Source: Deinococcus hopiensis KR-140
GTDB taxonomy: Bacteria > Deinococcota > Deinococci > Deinococcales > Deinococcaceae
Direction of reading: 5' to 3'
DNA: 64,000 nucleotides
Assembly: GCF_900176165.1 (NCBI RefSeq)
Contig: NZ_FWWU01000009.1
Location: 2,296,501-2,360,500 of the forward strand
Under the pieces are notes generated by a model. The model ran no database searches. It was given only the letters and a program-made list of their open reading frames with translations, and was not told where the DNA came from. Position 1 is the stretch's first letter; every line of letters begins with the position of its first letter. Of the stretch, positions 52,102 through 64,000 are shown in pieces. The position numbers were made by a program, and so were the translations under genes.

Positions 52102-53330
52102 ATGAGTGCGTTCTCCCCTACGGCCCCACCGTCTCCCCGTCCCCACGCGCCGCCGCTGTTTATGCCCGTTACGGCCTTTTTGTTCGCCGTCGGTATTGGG
52201 CTGGTCTTTCCGGTGCTGCCATACATCGTGGCGCAGCACGTGCCCAGGTCTCGCAGCAGGCCGCTGTGATTGGCTTTCTCGGCGCGACGTACGCGCTGTG
52301 TTCTTTCTTTGCCTCCCCGGTGCTGGGAGCCCTGAGCGACGCCTATAGACGGCGGCCCGTGCTGATGCTCAGCCTGCTGGGCTCGGGCACCGGGTACCTC
52401 GTTTTCGGGATCGGGGGCAGCCTGACCATGCTGTTTTTGGGCCGCATCATCGACCGGCTGTGTGCGGGGGGGCCTGAGCGCCATCTTCGGCGACGTGGCG
52501 GACACGACCCCGGAGGAAGAACGCGGCGAGGTGTTCGGGCAGATCGGCGCGACGGTGGGGGCAGGTTTTATCATCGGCCCGGCCATCGGCGGCCTCGCCT
52601 CTCACCTCAGCCTGAACGCCGCGATGTTTCTGGCGGCGGGCGTGTCGCTGCTCAATCTGCTGTGGGGCGCGTTTGTGCTGCCCGAGAGCCTCTCGCCCGA
52701 AAAGCGCAGCAAGCACTTCGACGCCGCGCACCTGAACCCACTGCGCCAACGCTCGCGGGCGCTGGCCTACCCGGCCGTGCGGCGGCTGGTGTCGGTCAGC
52801 GTGCTGTTTATCCTGCCCTTTTCCAGTATGCAGGTGGCGCTGTCGCTGCTGGGACGCGGCACCCTGGGCTGGGGGCCGGCCCAGGTCAGCACCGCCTTTA
52901 TCCGGGTGGGGTGCTGCGACATTGTGGCCCAGGGCCTGCTGCTGCCGCACTTGCGAAAGCGGCTGGGTGAGCGCGGCGTGGCGCTGCTGGGCCTCTCGCT
53001 GGGCGTAATGGGCATGGTGTGTGTATGGCGCTGCTGCCCGCGCTCCCCTTCCCGGGCCTGCTGTACTTCAGCGTGATGGCCTTCGCGGTGGGTGAGGGGA
53101 TTTTCAACGCCGCCCTGGGCGCGCTGGTGTTCATCGCCGCACCGAATGCAGCGCAGGGACAGGTGCAGGGCGGCGTTCGGCTCACTGGCGCAGGTGGCCA
53201 GCGCGGCGGTCAGCTCTACGCGCGCCTGGGTCCGGCGGCCACCTTCGGCACAGGCGCGGTCCTCGTGTTCGCCGCGCTGGCCCTGCTGACCTCGCAGCGC
53301 CCGGGGGCCCAGGTGCAGGCGGCAGACTGA
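52102..53330 (+). pseudogene. Broken major-facilitator drug efflux pump (TCR/Tet-like)
   Basis: Successive frames give one MFS protein in order. The N-terminus has F-A-V-G-I-G-L-V-F-P-V-L-P-Y. G-F-L-G-A-T-Y-A-L-C-S-F-F with the motif A loop G-A-L-S-D-A-Y-R-R-R-P-V follows. Then come G-L-S-A-I-F-G-D-V-A-D and six further helices, ending in an A-A-P-N-A-A-Q-G-Q-V-Q-G-G segment. Frame changes are needed near 52237, at a G7 run (52466-52472), near 53025 and near 53175. No single intact protein can be made. A terminator hairpin follows at 53347. Confidence 0.8.
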
Positions 53331-53346
53331 CCCCACCACATGAGAA

Positions 53347-53386
53347 GAAGCCGAAAAAGACCCGCCCCAGCGTCTTTTCCGGCTTC
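53347..53386 (+). terminator. Terminator after the MFS pseudogene
   Basis: A long stem pairs GAAGCCG-AAAAAGAC with GTCTTTT-CCGGCTTC around a GC-rich loop. It lies 17 nt after the last open frame. Confidence 0.65.
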
Positions 53387-53471
53387 ATGTGATCTTGAGG
53401 GTGCGTGCTAGAATCGCCCGCGTGCGCTTTCGGAACTGGCCCCACGTTCCCCTTGCCCTGAGGGGACACCA

Positions 53472-53500
53472 CAAAAACACCACCCGGAAGGGGTGGCGTT
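53472..53500 (-). terminator. Terminator of tRNA-Arg
   Basis: On the minus strand ACGCCACCC pairs with GGGTGGTGT (one G-T) over a 5-nt loop and runs into TTTTTG, just downstream of the tRNA. Confidence 0.8.
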
Positions 53501-53511
53501 CTTTGCGGTTG

Positions 53512-53600
<89 letters not shown>

Positions 53601-53629
53601 CCCTAGCACGGCTGTCAGGAGGAGATCAA

Positions 53630-55516
53630 GTGAAGAACAAGAAGGTCGTGAACGTCCTGCTGGGCGTTCTGGCACTCATGCTGGTGGTCGGCATGGCCTA
53701 CCAGTTCACCCCGAACCTGGGGTCGCTGTTCGGCAAGAAGCAGGAGGGCACCCCCGCCCTGACGGTGAACGGCGAAACCGTCACCGCCGAGGACCTCGAA
53801 TCGCTGCGTCGCGGCAACCAGGTGCTGAGCAGCGTGACGACAGGCCCCCTGAACGACGACTTCAAGACGCTCGTGGTTGCGCAAAAGGCCCGGCAAGTCG
53901 CCATGACGCAGGCAGCCAAGGGCATCGACGTCAGCCGCGCGGACGTGAACGCTGAGGTCCAGAAGGTCCGCGAGCAAAACCAGCTGACCGACGACAAGGC
54001 CTGGACCGACGCGCTGCAGGGCGCGGGACTGACCGACTCGCGGTTCCGCGCGCAGGTGCGCGATCAGCTGATGGTGCAGCGCAAGGTCGAGGAGCTGAAA
54101 AAGACGGCCCAGCCTGCCACGGACGCCGAGGCCAGGCTGTACTACGACCTGCACCCCGACAAGTTCGCCACCGAGGCCAGGATCGTGGGCCGACAGATCG
54201 TGCTGGACGACAAGGCCAAGGCGGCGGAGCTCCTCAAACAGCTCAAGGGTGGGGCCGACTTTGCCGCACTGGCCGCCGCCAACAGCACCGACGCCACCAC
54301 CAAGGCGCGCGGCGGGGCACTGGGACCTATCGAGAACGGCCAGCCCCGCGCCGTGGCCCAGGTCGCGCTGCCGACCGAGGTGGGCACGGCGGCCTTCGCC
54401 CTCCAGCAGGGCGGGCTGACCGACGTCTTGGAGAGCGGCGGCAAGTTCTACATCGTGAAGGTGGAAAAGTACCTCGCGCCCGGCACCAAGCCTTTTGACC
54501 AGGCCAAGGCAGACGCCGTAACGGCCGTGAACGAAGCGAAGAAGAACGCGGTGGTGGAGCGCTGGCTCACCGACACCGAGCGCGCCGAGAAGATCGAGGC
54601 CACGGACCCCAACTGGAAGACGCAGAACCCGTCGGTGGCGAGTGTGGCGGGGCAAGACATTCCCTACTCGGACGTGGTGGCCCAGATCGCGGGCAACGAG
54701 CAGTTCTCCAGCCTGCTGGGACAGGTACCTGCCGAGCAGGCCGCGCCGCTGGTGAACAACCTGCTCAAGCCCCAGGTCGTCGAGCAGTTGATCGCGGTCT
54801 ACGCGGCGCCCAAGATCGCTGCGGCCAAGAAACTGGCGCTGACGGGTCCCCGCGCTGAAATCGCCGCCGCTCTGGCCGCTTACGGAGCCAGGGACGTGAA
54901 GGTCACCGACAGCGATATCCAGGCGTTCTACAGCAAGAACAGCAAGGAATTCGAGACGCCCGCCAGCGCCAACGTGACGGAGGTCAGCTTCACGGACCGC
55001 GCGCAGGCGCTCGCCTTCCGCCAGAGCTACAGCGGTGGCGACGTGGTGACGGCGGCCGCCACACTCGGCGGCACCGTCAGCGAACGCGGCGAAGTCGCGC
55101 CGGGCACCGCTCAGACGCCCGGCCCCCTCGACCCGGCGCTGGAGTCGGTCGTCTTCACGGGCAAGAACTTCAAGTCCGCCGGCGAAGGCAGCCTCAGCGA
55201 ACCCCTGAAGGTGGGCCAACGTTTCGTGGTGGCCTACGTGACGGACCTGAAAAAGGCCAACGTACAGCCCCTCGCCAAGGTCCGCAGTCAGATTGAGACG
55301 CAGGTGCTGAACCAGAAGAAGCAGGAGGCCGGGCAGGCCTTCCTCGCGAAGGAAGTCGCGGCCCTGAAGCCCGTGAACAACCTGAAAAAGATTCTGGCGG
55401 ACCAGGCCAAGCGCGTGGCGGCAGCCGAGCCCAAGAAGGAAACGCCCAAGGCGGGAACGGGCAGCACCGGTGGTGCGGGCAGCAGCACCCCGGCGACGGG
55501 CGGCACCAAGCCCTAA
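53630..55516 (+). CDS. Membrane-anchored peptidyl-prolyl isomerase/chaperone (PpiD/SurA-like)
   Basis: This 628-residue protein has one N-terminal transmembrane anchor (residues ~6-24). A SurA-N-like helical segment with N-G-E-T-V-T-A-E-D-L near residue 50 follows. A parvulin-type domain (about 170-290) has I-V-G-R-Q-I-V-L-D, G-G-A-D-F-A-A-L-A and G-G-A-L-G-P-I. A second weaker parvulin-like region lies around 430-560. The tail is Lys/Pro/Gly/Thr-rich. It should assist folding of exported proteins such as the SLH/barrel protein. The GTG start follows aggaggag. Confidence 0.85.
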   Translation: MKNKKVVNVLLGVLALMLVVGMAYQFTPNLGSLFGKKQEGTPALTVNGETVTAEDLESLRRGNQVLSSVTTGPLNDDFKTLVVAQKARQVAMTQAAKGIDVSRADVNAEVQKVREQNQLTDDKAWTDALQGAGLTDSRFRAQVRDQLMVQRKVEELKKTAQPATDAEARLYYDLHPDKFATEARIVGRQIVLDDKAKAAELLKQLKGGADFAALAAANSTDATTKARGGALGPIENGQPRAVAQVALPTEVGTAAFALQQGGLTDVLESGGKFYIVKVEKYLAPGTKPFDQAKADAVTAVNEAKKNAVVERWLTDTERAEKIEATDPNWKTQNPSVASVAGQDIPYSDVVAQIAGNEQFSSLLGQVPAEQAAPLVNNLLKPQVVEQLIAVYAAPKIAAAKKLALTGPRAEIAAALAAYGARDVKVTDSDIQAFYSKNSKEFETPASANVTEVSFTDRAQALAFRQSYSGGDVVTAAATLGGTVSERGEVAPGTAQTPGPLDPALESVVFTGKNFKSAGEGSLSEPLKVGQRFVVAYVTDLKKANVQPLAKVRSQIETQVLNQKKQEAGQAFLAKEVAALKPVNNLKKILADQAKRVAAAEPKKETPKAGTGSTGGAGSSTPATGGTKP

Positions 55517-55535
55517 CCCTTCCCCCCTCACGAGC

Positions 55536-55565
55536 AAGGCGGCTTCCCGAACAGGGGGCCGCCTT
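55536..55565 (+). terminator. Hairpin after the PpiD-like gene
   Basis: AAGGCGGC (55536-55543) pairs with GCCGCCTT (55558-55565), with an extra inner CCC/GGG. It lies 19 nt after the stop, with a T-rich stretch beyond. Confidence 0.6.
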
Positions 55566-55655
55566 CGTTGCGTTTCTGCTCTCGGCCCCCCCGGCCCTTC
55601 TGCTGTACCGCTCCCCCCATTCCCACGCCCCCGGCCCGCTAGAATCCTGCCCTAT

Positions 55656-56654
<999 letters not shown>

Positions 56655-56685
56655 TGGGGGGAGACGCAGGGCAAGGGGGGCGGGG

Positions 56686-57432
56686 ATGACCGCGGCGGTT
56701 CCTCCGCCTGCCGCCGGAGCGACCAGCTTTACCGTCCGGCTTCCCGGATTCGGGGGGACACTCGCGGAACTCGCCTCGGCGCTGCGGGCAGGGCGACTCC
56801 TGCCGGAAGACGTGCCCCTGCTGGCCCTGACGCGGGACGTGCTGGCATGGGCCACCGCGCAGAGCGGGAGCCTGGAAGCCCACCCCGAAGCCCTGCCCGC
56901 CCTGGCAAACGTGATCGCCCTGAAAGCCCGGCTGCTGCTGCCCCAACCCGAGCCGGATCCGCCTCCCGGTGAGGACTGGGACGCCGAGCTTCTGGATGAG
57001 GTGGTGGAAGGTGTGGAAGCGCTGGCCGAACTCGACGCGCTGGTGAATTTCCTGTCGGCCCGCCGCCGGGAGCGCGAGGGCCTGATTCCCGCGCGGCCCT
57101 TTCCGGTGGCGCTGCCACGCCGGGCGCGCGAGAACAACCCGCAGGGCAGCCTCGCCAAACTGGTTCGGGCCGCGCAGAACGCCGTGCGGCAAGTGGAGGT
57201 GCCCCTGCTGGCGCGGGACCGCCTGACGCTGGCCGACGCCCTGACCGCCCTGCGCGCGTTTGGCAAGCGGCTGCGGACCTTTACCTTTGCCGGGATTCCC
57301 ACGCAGGACTGGGGCGAGCAGACCACGTATTTCGCTGCCCTGCTTGAAGGCGTGAAGGAGGGCACCTTCAGCGCCGAACAGAGCGGCGTGTACGGCGAGA
57401 TTCAGGTGGTGTCGCTGACCGCAGAGGACTGA
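56686..57432 (+). CDS. scpA: Segregation and condensation protein A
   Basis: This 248-residue protein has the ScpA layout. An N-terminal F-T-V-R-L-P-G-F-G-G-T-L-A-E-L segment (F-x-G-P-L-D-L-L-L in classical ScpA) is followed by A-L-K-A-R-L-L-L-P near residue 86, an acidic middle and a C-terminal winged-helix-like end. ScpA is the kleisin bridging SMC dimers in chromosome segregation. It is more divergent than typical ScpA. It lies 31 nt after trpS and may be co-transcribed with it. Confidence 0.75.
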   Translation: MTAAVPPPAAGATSFTVRLPGFGGTLAELASALRAGRLLPEDVPLLALTRDVLAWATAQSGSLEAHPEALPALANVIALKARLLLPQPEPDPPPGEDWDAELLDEVVEGVEALAELDALVNFLSARRREREGLIPARPFPVALPRRARENNPQGSLAKLVRAAQNAVRQVEVPLLARDRLTLADALTALRAFGKRLRTFTFAGIPTQDWGEQTTYFAALLEGVKEGTFSAEQSGVYGEIQVVSLTAED

Positions 57433-57445
57433 GCCGCCGCCCGCA

Positions 57446-57778
57446 TCACTTGATCTTGACCCCCTTGGTCACCGGCTGCTTGCGAACCCACTTCACGAAG
57501 CGCGTGACGCCCTCGTGTTCATTCAGGGCCTCGAGGGTGCTGTAGGGCCCAGACAGGTCCGCGCCGGAAAACGTGCTGTGAACGTAGCCGTGACAGGCCG
57601 AACACAGCCCGACGGTGGGCAGGTCCTGCACCTTCATGCCCTTGCGGCGGCCCTGAAGCACCGGCATCAGGTGATGTTGCGTCAAGGCCGGTGTTTCGCG
57701 CCCGCACAGGGCGCAGGTCAACGGTTCGGCTTCGGGCTGGGGGTCAGGCCAGGTGGACTGGGAAGGGCGGCGGGCCAT
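57446..57778 (-). CDS. HNH-type zinc protein
   Basis: This 110-residue protein has a treble-clef HNH pattern: C-A-L-C-G-R-E (first zinc pair), T-Q-H-H-L-M-P (His-His core) and G-L-C-S-A-C-H-G-Y-V-H (second pair and last His). HNH proteins are mostly DNA endonucleases, but small stand-alone ones are poorly studied and activity is not shown. The ATG is preceded by TACTCT with a 6-nt gap on the minus strand. It converges on scpA with only 13 nt between them. Confidence 0.75.
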   Translation of the reverse strand: MARRPSQSTWPDPQPEAEPLTCALCGRETPALTQHHLMPVLQGRRKGMKVQDLPTVGLCSACHGYVHSTFSGADLSGPYSTLEALNEHEGVTRFVKWVRKQPVTKGVKIK

Positions 57779-57838
57779 TCACGCAGAGTACGGCCAAAGC
57801 GGACGCGAGGGGGCGGGCCGCCACCCCTTGCCTTCTCC

Positions 57839-58806
<968 letters not shown>

Positions 58807-58810
<4 letters not shown>

Positions 58811-59352
58811 GGGCGTTCCTTTCTGGCCCGCCACTCGCGGGCGAGCAGGGCGTATGTAGCGTCGTCGGTCCACTCGCCCCGGTGCAGGTAGCTCTCCAGG
58901 GCGGTGCCCTCGTGCCGAAACCCCAGGCGGGTGAGCAGGCGGGCCACAGGCAGATTACGGGGATCGGTGGAGGCGTAGACGCGGTGGAGTTGCCGCTCTC
59001 CGAACAGGTGATCGAGCAGCAGGGTCAGGCCCGAGGTGGCAACCCCCCGGCCCTGCGCGTGTGGCGCGAGGGTCACGCCAATTTCAGCCTGTTCGCCCGC
59101 GCCACGCACGGCCACGTCCCCGAGCAAGGTGTCCGTTGCAGCGTCGGCCAACGCGAGTTGCGTCCATCCGTCGTCCCCAGGGGCGCGGCCCTGCATGGCG
59201 GCGGTGAGGGCCTGCGCGGCGCTGGGTGGGTAGGGCAGCGGCCACGCTTGATAGCGGGACACGCTGGGATGGTTGCGGTACGCGGCCAGGATGGGGGCGT
59301 CGTCCGGACGGAGGGCACGCAGGGTCACGTGAGGGGCGGTGCGGAGGATCAT
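58807..59352 (-). CDS. GNAT-family N-acetyltransferase (RimJ/RimL-like)
   Basis: This 181-residue protein has the GNAT core: T-L-R-A-L-R-P-D-D-A-P-I-L at the N-terminus, E-I-G-V-T-L-A-P-H-A-Q-G-R-G-V-A-T (acetyl-CoA loop Q-G-R-G-V-A) near residue 98, and R-V-Y-A-S-T-D-P-R-N-L-P-V-A-R-L-L near residue 127. These features suit RimJ/RimL-type protein or amino-acid acetyltransferases. It overlaps both neighbours by 4 nt (ATGA upstream, TTGA downstream), so its output is tied to argC. Confidence 0.88.
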
Positions 59353-59792
59353 GGCCCGGCCCCCAGCCGCACATCGCCGAACGTCATAAAGGCGGGCGCC
59401 GCGAAGTGCCAGGCGTCCGCCTGACCGCGGGTCAGGGTACCCTCGGTCAACGCGGCCGGGCCATGCCCGTGGGCAAAAGCGAGGACCCGCTCCGCATCCT
59501 GCCGTAGGGCAGGGGACAACGGCGGGTGGTCCCAGCCGCACAGCCAGGTGCCCGCCACCGTGCCGTACGCCCCCACCTCCTGCACCGAGCATTTGGCCTG
59601 CAGACGTTCGGTGGTCAAGGTCAGGGTGCCGGCCTGAAGGTCTGCCTGCCAGTCCGCCCCGCCCGGCTCCCAGATGCCGCCGTGCGCCTCTGCCTTGAGG
59701 CGCAGTCCGTACATGGCGCGCCCGACGATGTGGACACGGCCTCCAAGGCGCCGCGCGTCGGTGGAGGCCTGCCCTTCTTCGGGAGGCGTCAC
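59349..59792 (-). CDS. DUF6882-like protein
   Basis: This 147-residue protein matches, as far as I can judge, the DUF6882 type: W-E-P-G-G-A-D-W-Q-A-D-L-Q-A-G-T-L, then V-G-A-Y-G-T-V-A-G-T-W-L-C-G-W-D-H-P-P and a late A-W-H-F-A-A. The function is unknown. The GTG start at 59792 has GAAGGAGAAG directly upstream and overlaps the preceding stop (GTGA); its own stop overlaps the GNAT start (ATGA). Confidence 0.65.
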   Translation of the reverse strand: MTPPEEGQASTDARRLGGRVHIVGRAMYGLRLKAEAHGGIWEPGGADWQADLQAGTLTLTTERLQAKCSVQEVGAYGTVAGTWLCGWDHPPLSPALRQDAERVLAFAHGHGPAALTEGTLTRGQADAWHFAAPAFMTFGDVRLGAGP

Positions 59793-60226
59793 GCTTCTCC
59801 TTCCCCGTCGCAACGCTGCACCCGCTTGGCCAGATCGCCTTTGGCGCGGTCACCTGCGGCAATGCGCGCCAGCAATTGCCGGGGCCTCAACCAGAACGCC
59901 TCCGAGAAGTCCTCGCGGCGGAAGTCGGGCGCAAGGTCGCTGCAACTTTCGAAGACGCGCATAAAGGTGCTGAGTAACGTCCAAAAGGGGGAAAAAGCGC
60001 CGACCTCACGCCATTCCAGCGCGTCTACCTCCAGACGCATGGGAAACACGCGCTTGTTCTCCGCGCAGCGGGGAATCCAGCGTTCACCCCTGGAGTTGAT
60101 GAGGAAGGCGTTCACCACCCGCACCGGCAGCCGACTGGCCCACGCCTCCTCCCGCATCACGCGGCCCACCACCTCGTCACGCCCATTCACGAGGTTCAGC
60201 CATTCCTCCACCACGCCAGCTGTCAT
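59789..60226 (-). CDS. NUDIX-like protein lacking the Nudix box
   Basis: The 145-residue protein aligns with NUDIX hydrolases of the isopentenyl-isomerase-like branch at both ends: E-E-W-L-N-L-V-N-G-R-D-E-V-V-G-R-V, R-V-V-N-A-F-L-I-N-S-R-G, R-V-F-P at the front, and F-M-R-V-F-E, F-S-E-A-F-W-L, A-G-D-R-A-K-G-D-L at the back. Between them, where G-x5-E-x7-R-E-x-x-E-E should be, only a short stretch is present and the box is absent. Hydrolase activity is therefore unlikely. TAAAAC ends 7 nt before the ATG. Confidence 0.7.
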   Translation of the reverse strand: MTAGVVEEWLNLVNGRDEVVGRVMREEAWASRLPVRVVNAFLINSRGERWIPRCAENKRVFPMRLEVDALEWREVGAFSPFWTLLSTFMRVFESCSDLAPDFRREDFSEAFWLRPRQLLARIAAGDRAKGDLAKRVQRCDGEGEA

Positions 60227-60236
60227 GGGCACCGTT

Positions 60237-61292
<1,056 letters not shown>

Positions 61293-61326
61293 AGAGAAAG
61301 AGGATACATAATTAAGCACAAAAGTT

Positions 61327-61343
61327 GCATAACTTCTCTATGC
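61327..61343. promoter_or_regulatory. Inverted repeat between argF and the EamA gene
   Basis: GCATA-acttctc-TATGC (5-bp arms, 7-nt spacer) lies in an AT-rich divergent intergenic region. It could be an operator for argF, but it does not closely match the ArgR box known from E. coli. Confidence 0.3.
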
Positions 61344-61401
61344 TCCCCGTCCCACATAGCGGCACGACAGTGGACACAAGGAGCGTACACTCCGGGGCGT
61401 C

Positions 61402-62304
<903 letters not shown>

Positions 62305-62381
62305 CCTACGCCCCGCAGGCCAGGAGGCGCAGGTGGTTTTCGCATCCGTCCCGTAACCTGAACAGCCTCTGGAGGTCACGC

Positions 62382-63389
62382 ATGCTCAACGCTCAGGTTC
62401 TGGGCCGCCCGACCGAGGACAACGCCCTCTTCGTCACCGCGGACAGCGGGCAGGGGCGGACGCGGCTGCTGCTGGACTGCGGGATGAACACCGTGTCGAC
62501 GCTGCCGCTTGCGGAGGTGCAGCAGATAGACCACCTGCTGTTCTCGCACCTGCATATCGATCACGTGGCGGGCTTCGACGCCTTCTTTCGGGCGAACTTT
62601 GACCGTTATTCGGGGCCGCCCGGACGTGAGAACCACATCTGGGGACCACCCGGCACCGCGCAGATACTGGGTCACCGCTTCCAGGGCTACTGGTGGAACC
62701 ACGCGCCCGAGCTGCGCGGGACGTGGCGCGCGCATGACGTGGACGCCCACGAAATTCGTACCTTCCGCTTCGAGGCGCAAGAGGCGTTCGCAACGATGCA
62801 CGCCGAAGGCGTTCGCCTCCATGACAGCCCGCTGATCGGCACCCCCGAGGTGACCGTGGAGGCGCTGCCCCTCTCGCATCAGGGGCTGTGCCTGGGGTAC
62901 GTCGTGCGGGAACCGGAGCGGGTCAGCGTGGACGCGCAAGCGTTGAAGGCGCTGGGGTTGAAGGGTGGCCCGTGGCTGGCCGCCTTGAAAGCGGGAGCGG
63001 GGGGGCCGCTCGACGTTCACGGCGAGGAACACGGTGCGGACGAGTTGCGCGCCCGGCTCCTCCAGCGCCAACCCGGCGAGAGCCTGGCCTACCTGACCGA
63101 CTTTCTGCTGAACCGGGCCGAGCAGGAGCGGATCGCCCCCCTCCTTTCAGGCGTGCAGACGCTGTATATGGAGGCGCAGTACGCCCCGGAGGACGCGGAC
63201 CTCGCGGCCCGGCACCACCACACCACAGTGGTTCAGGGCGCGGCGCTGGCGCGGGCAGCGGGCGTGACGGACCTGTGCCTGCTGCACCTCTCGCGCCGTT
63301 ATCGCCGGGAGGAGTGGGCGGAGATGCTGACGGCGGCGCGGGCAATCTTTCCCGCTGTCCGTTTTCCAGAGGGGTGGCTGGAGGGCTGA
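62382..63389 (+). CDS. MBL-fold metal-dependent hydrolase (RNase Z-like)
   Basis: This 335-residue protein opens like beta-CASP-free MBL enzymes. It has D-C-G-M-N-T near residue 30, the S-H-L-H-I-D-H-V-A-G metal motif near residue 50, Y-L-T-D near residue 230 and the late A-R-H-H-H-T-T. It resembles RNase Z-type and arylsulfatase-like MBL proteins without a clear assignment. The ATG has a ggaggt Shine-Dalgarno sequence 5 nt upstream. It is followed 18 nt later by the PHP-domain gene. Confidence 0.82.
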   Translation: MLNAQVLGRPTEDNALFVTADSGQGRTRLLLDCGMNTVSTLPLAEVQQIDHLLFSHLHIDHVAGFDAFFRANFDRYSGPPGRENHIWGPPGTAQILGHRFQGYWWNHAPELRGTWRAHDVDAHEIRTFRFEAQEAFATMHAEGVRLHDSPLIGTPEVTVEALPLSHQGLCLGYVVREPERVSVDAQALKALGLKGGPWLAALKAGAGGPLDVHGEEHGADELRARLLQRQPGESLAYLTDFLLNRAEQERIAPLLSGVQTLYMEAQYAPEDADLAARHHHTTVVQGAALARAAGVTDLCLLHLSRRYRREEWAEMLTAARAIFPAVRFPEGWLEG

Positions 63390-63407
63390 TCCCGTACCCT
63401 GTCCTCC

Positions 63408-64000
63408 ATGACGCTTCCCTCCCTCCTCTTCGACTCGCACATGCACACGCCCCTGTGCGGCCACGCGAACGGGCATCCGCGCGAGTACGCGCAGGCGGCG
63501 CTGGACGCCGGCCTTGCCGGAATCTGCTTCACGGACCATATGCCCATGCCCGCGTGGTACGACGCGCCGTGGCGGATGCGGCTGGACCAGCTGGCCGAAT
63601 ACGTGGACACCGTGCGCGAGGTCCAGGCCGAATATGCCGGGCGGCTAGAGGTACGCCTGGGTCTGGAGGCGGACTTTCACCCCGGCACCGAGCGCTTCGT
63701 AGAGCGGGTACTGAACATGTGCGCGTGGGATTACGTGATCGGCAGCGTCCACTATATCGGCGCGTGGGGCTTCGACAATCCCGAATTCGTGGCCGAGTAC
63801 GCGGACCGTGATTCCGGCGAGTTGTACGGGCAATACGCGGCGCTGGTAGAGGGAGCAGCGGCGTGCGGCCTGTTCGATTCCATCGGGCACCTCGACTTGC
63901 CCAAGAAGTTCGGGCACCGCGCGCCGGACGAGTCGGCCCTGTTGCGGGCGCTGGATAAGGTGGCCGAGCACGACCTTGCGCTCGACTTCAACACGGCAGG
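63408..64000 (+). CDS. PHP-domain histidinol phosphatase, 3' partial
   Basis: The 197 visible residues have the PHP fold: F-D-S-H-M-H-T-P-L-C-G-H-A, then I-C-F-T-D-H-M-P, G-L-E-A-D-F-H-P, I-G-S-V-H-Y-I and I-G-H-L-D-L-P-K-K-F. These supply the trinuclear metal ligands of HisK-type histidinol phosphatase (histidine synthesis); a related PHP phosphoesterase is possible. The gene continues past the window end. TACCCT (63395-63400) ends 7 nt before the ATG, so it is probably leaderless despite following the MBL gene closely. Confidence 0.85.
   Translation, partial: MTLPSLLFDSHMHTPLCGHANGHPREYAQAALDAGLAGICFTDHMPMPAWYDAPWRMRLDQLAEYVDTVREVQAEYAGRLEVRLGLEADFHPGTERFVERVLNMCAWDYVIGSVHYIGAWGFDNPEFVAEYADRDSGELYGQYAALVEGAAACGLFDSIGHLDLPKKFGHRAPDESALLRALDKVAEHDLALDFNTA

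Noticed and set aside
61293..61401. Canonical ArgR box upstream of argF
   Set aside because: The AT-rich region has an inverted repeat, but it does not match the known 18-bp ARG box pattern well enough.

Overview
The window is GC-rich (roughly 65-70 %) bacterial chromosome and most likely comes from a Deinococcus. That assignment is inferred from several things together: a tandem pair of unequal glutamate dehydrogenases as in Deinococcus-Thermus, an S-layer-homology (SLH)/beta-barrel envelope protein, an unusually large set of genes whose -10 box ends 6-8 nt before the start codon (leaderless transcripts), and short interspersed non-coding repeats like the small repeats described in Deinococcus. 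No prophage, insertion sequence with transposase, rRNA operon or CRISPR array is visible.

Layout. 1-10.7 kb: end of a class IV PLP enzyme, a stress-protein-like membrane protein, a polyprenyl diphosphate synthase, the gdhA-gdhB pair, a conserved protein of uncertain function, a broken secreted lectin-like gene, xanthine phosphoribosyltransferase, an acyl-CoA carboxylase beta chain and a YidD-like gene carrying a repeat copy. 10.8-18.7 kb: a decayed lipoprotein gene, tRNA-Glu, an aldo-keto reductase, an HD hydrolase, trxB, tRNA-Gln, rpsA and a Gfo/Idh/MocA oxidoreductase. 19.3-24.2 kb: a small accessory block with an EamA transporter, a monooxygenase-domain protein, and a Cys-rich winged-helix regulator divergent from a cupredoxin / two-repeat secreted protein / small membrane protein cluster. 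24.8-32.6 kb: RNA methyltransferase, K+ uptake (ktrB-ktrA), a trpC operon, hpt and an ArsB-like permease. 32.7-37.6 kb: a nucleoside-type ABC importer (ATPase, two permeases, BMP-family binding protein). 37.7-45.4 kb: two broken genes, small conserved genes, META-domain and VanW proteins, an HD-domain protein, enoyl-CoA hydratase and purine nucleoside phosphorylase. 45.4-57.4 kb: SLH envelope protein, lapA-recJ, a SIS-like protein, an AraC regulator, a broken MFS pump, tRNA-Arg, a PpiD-like chaperone, an iron-sulfur-type trpS and scpA. 57.4-64 kb: an HNH protein, an overlapping argF/NUDIX-like/DUF6882-like/GNAT/argC run, EamA, an MBL-fold hydrolase and the start of a PHP-domain histidinol phosphatase.

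How the genes fit together. Purine salvage recurs: xpt, hpt, a purine nucleoside phosphorylase and a BMP-type nucleoside importer could together take up nucleosides, split them and rebuild nucleotides. Arginine genes argF and argC sit in one tightly packed strand. Five genes (6.4, 10.8, 37.7, 39.7 and 52.1 kb) are broken by frameshifts or nonsense changes while their neighbours are intact, so they are either decaying accessory genes or sequencing errors. The regions most worth following up are the regulator/cupredoxin cluster at 21-24.2 kb, the terminal-inverted-repeat elements at 10.3, 20.8 and 24.5 kb, and the SLH-coiled-coil-collagen-barrel protein with its AT-rich upstream region at 45.4-47 kb.
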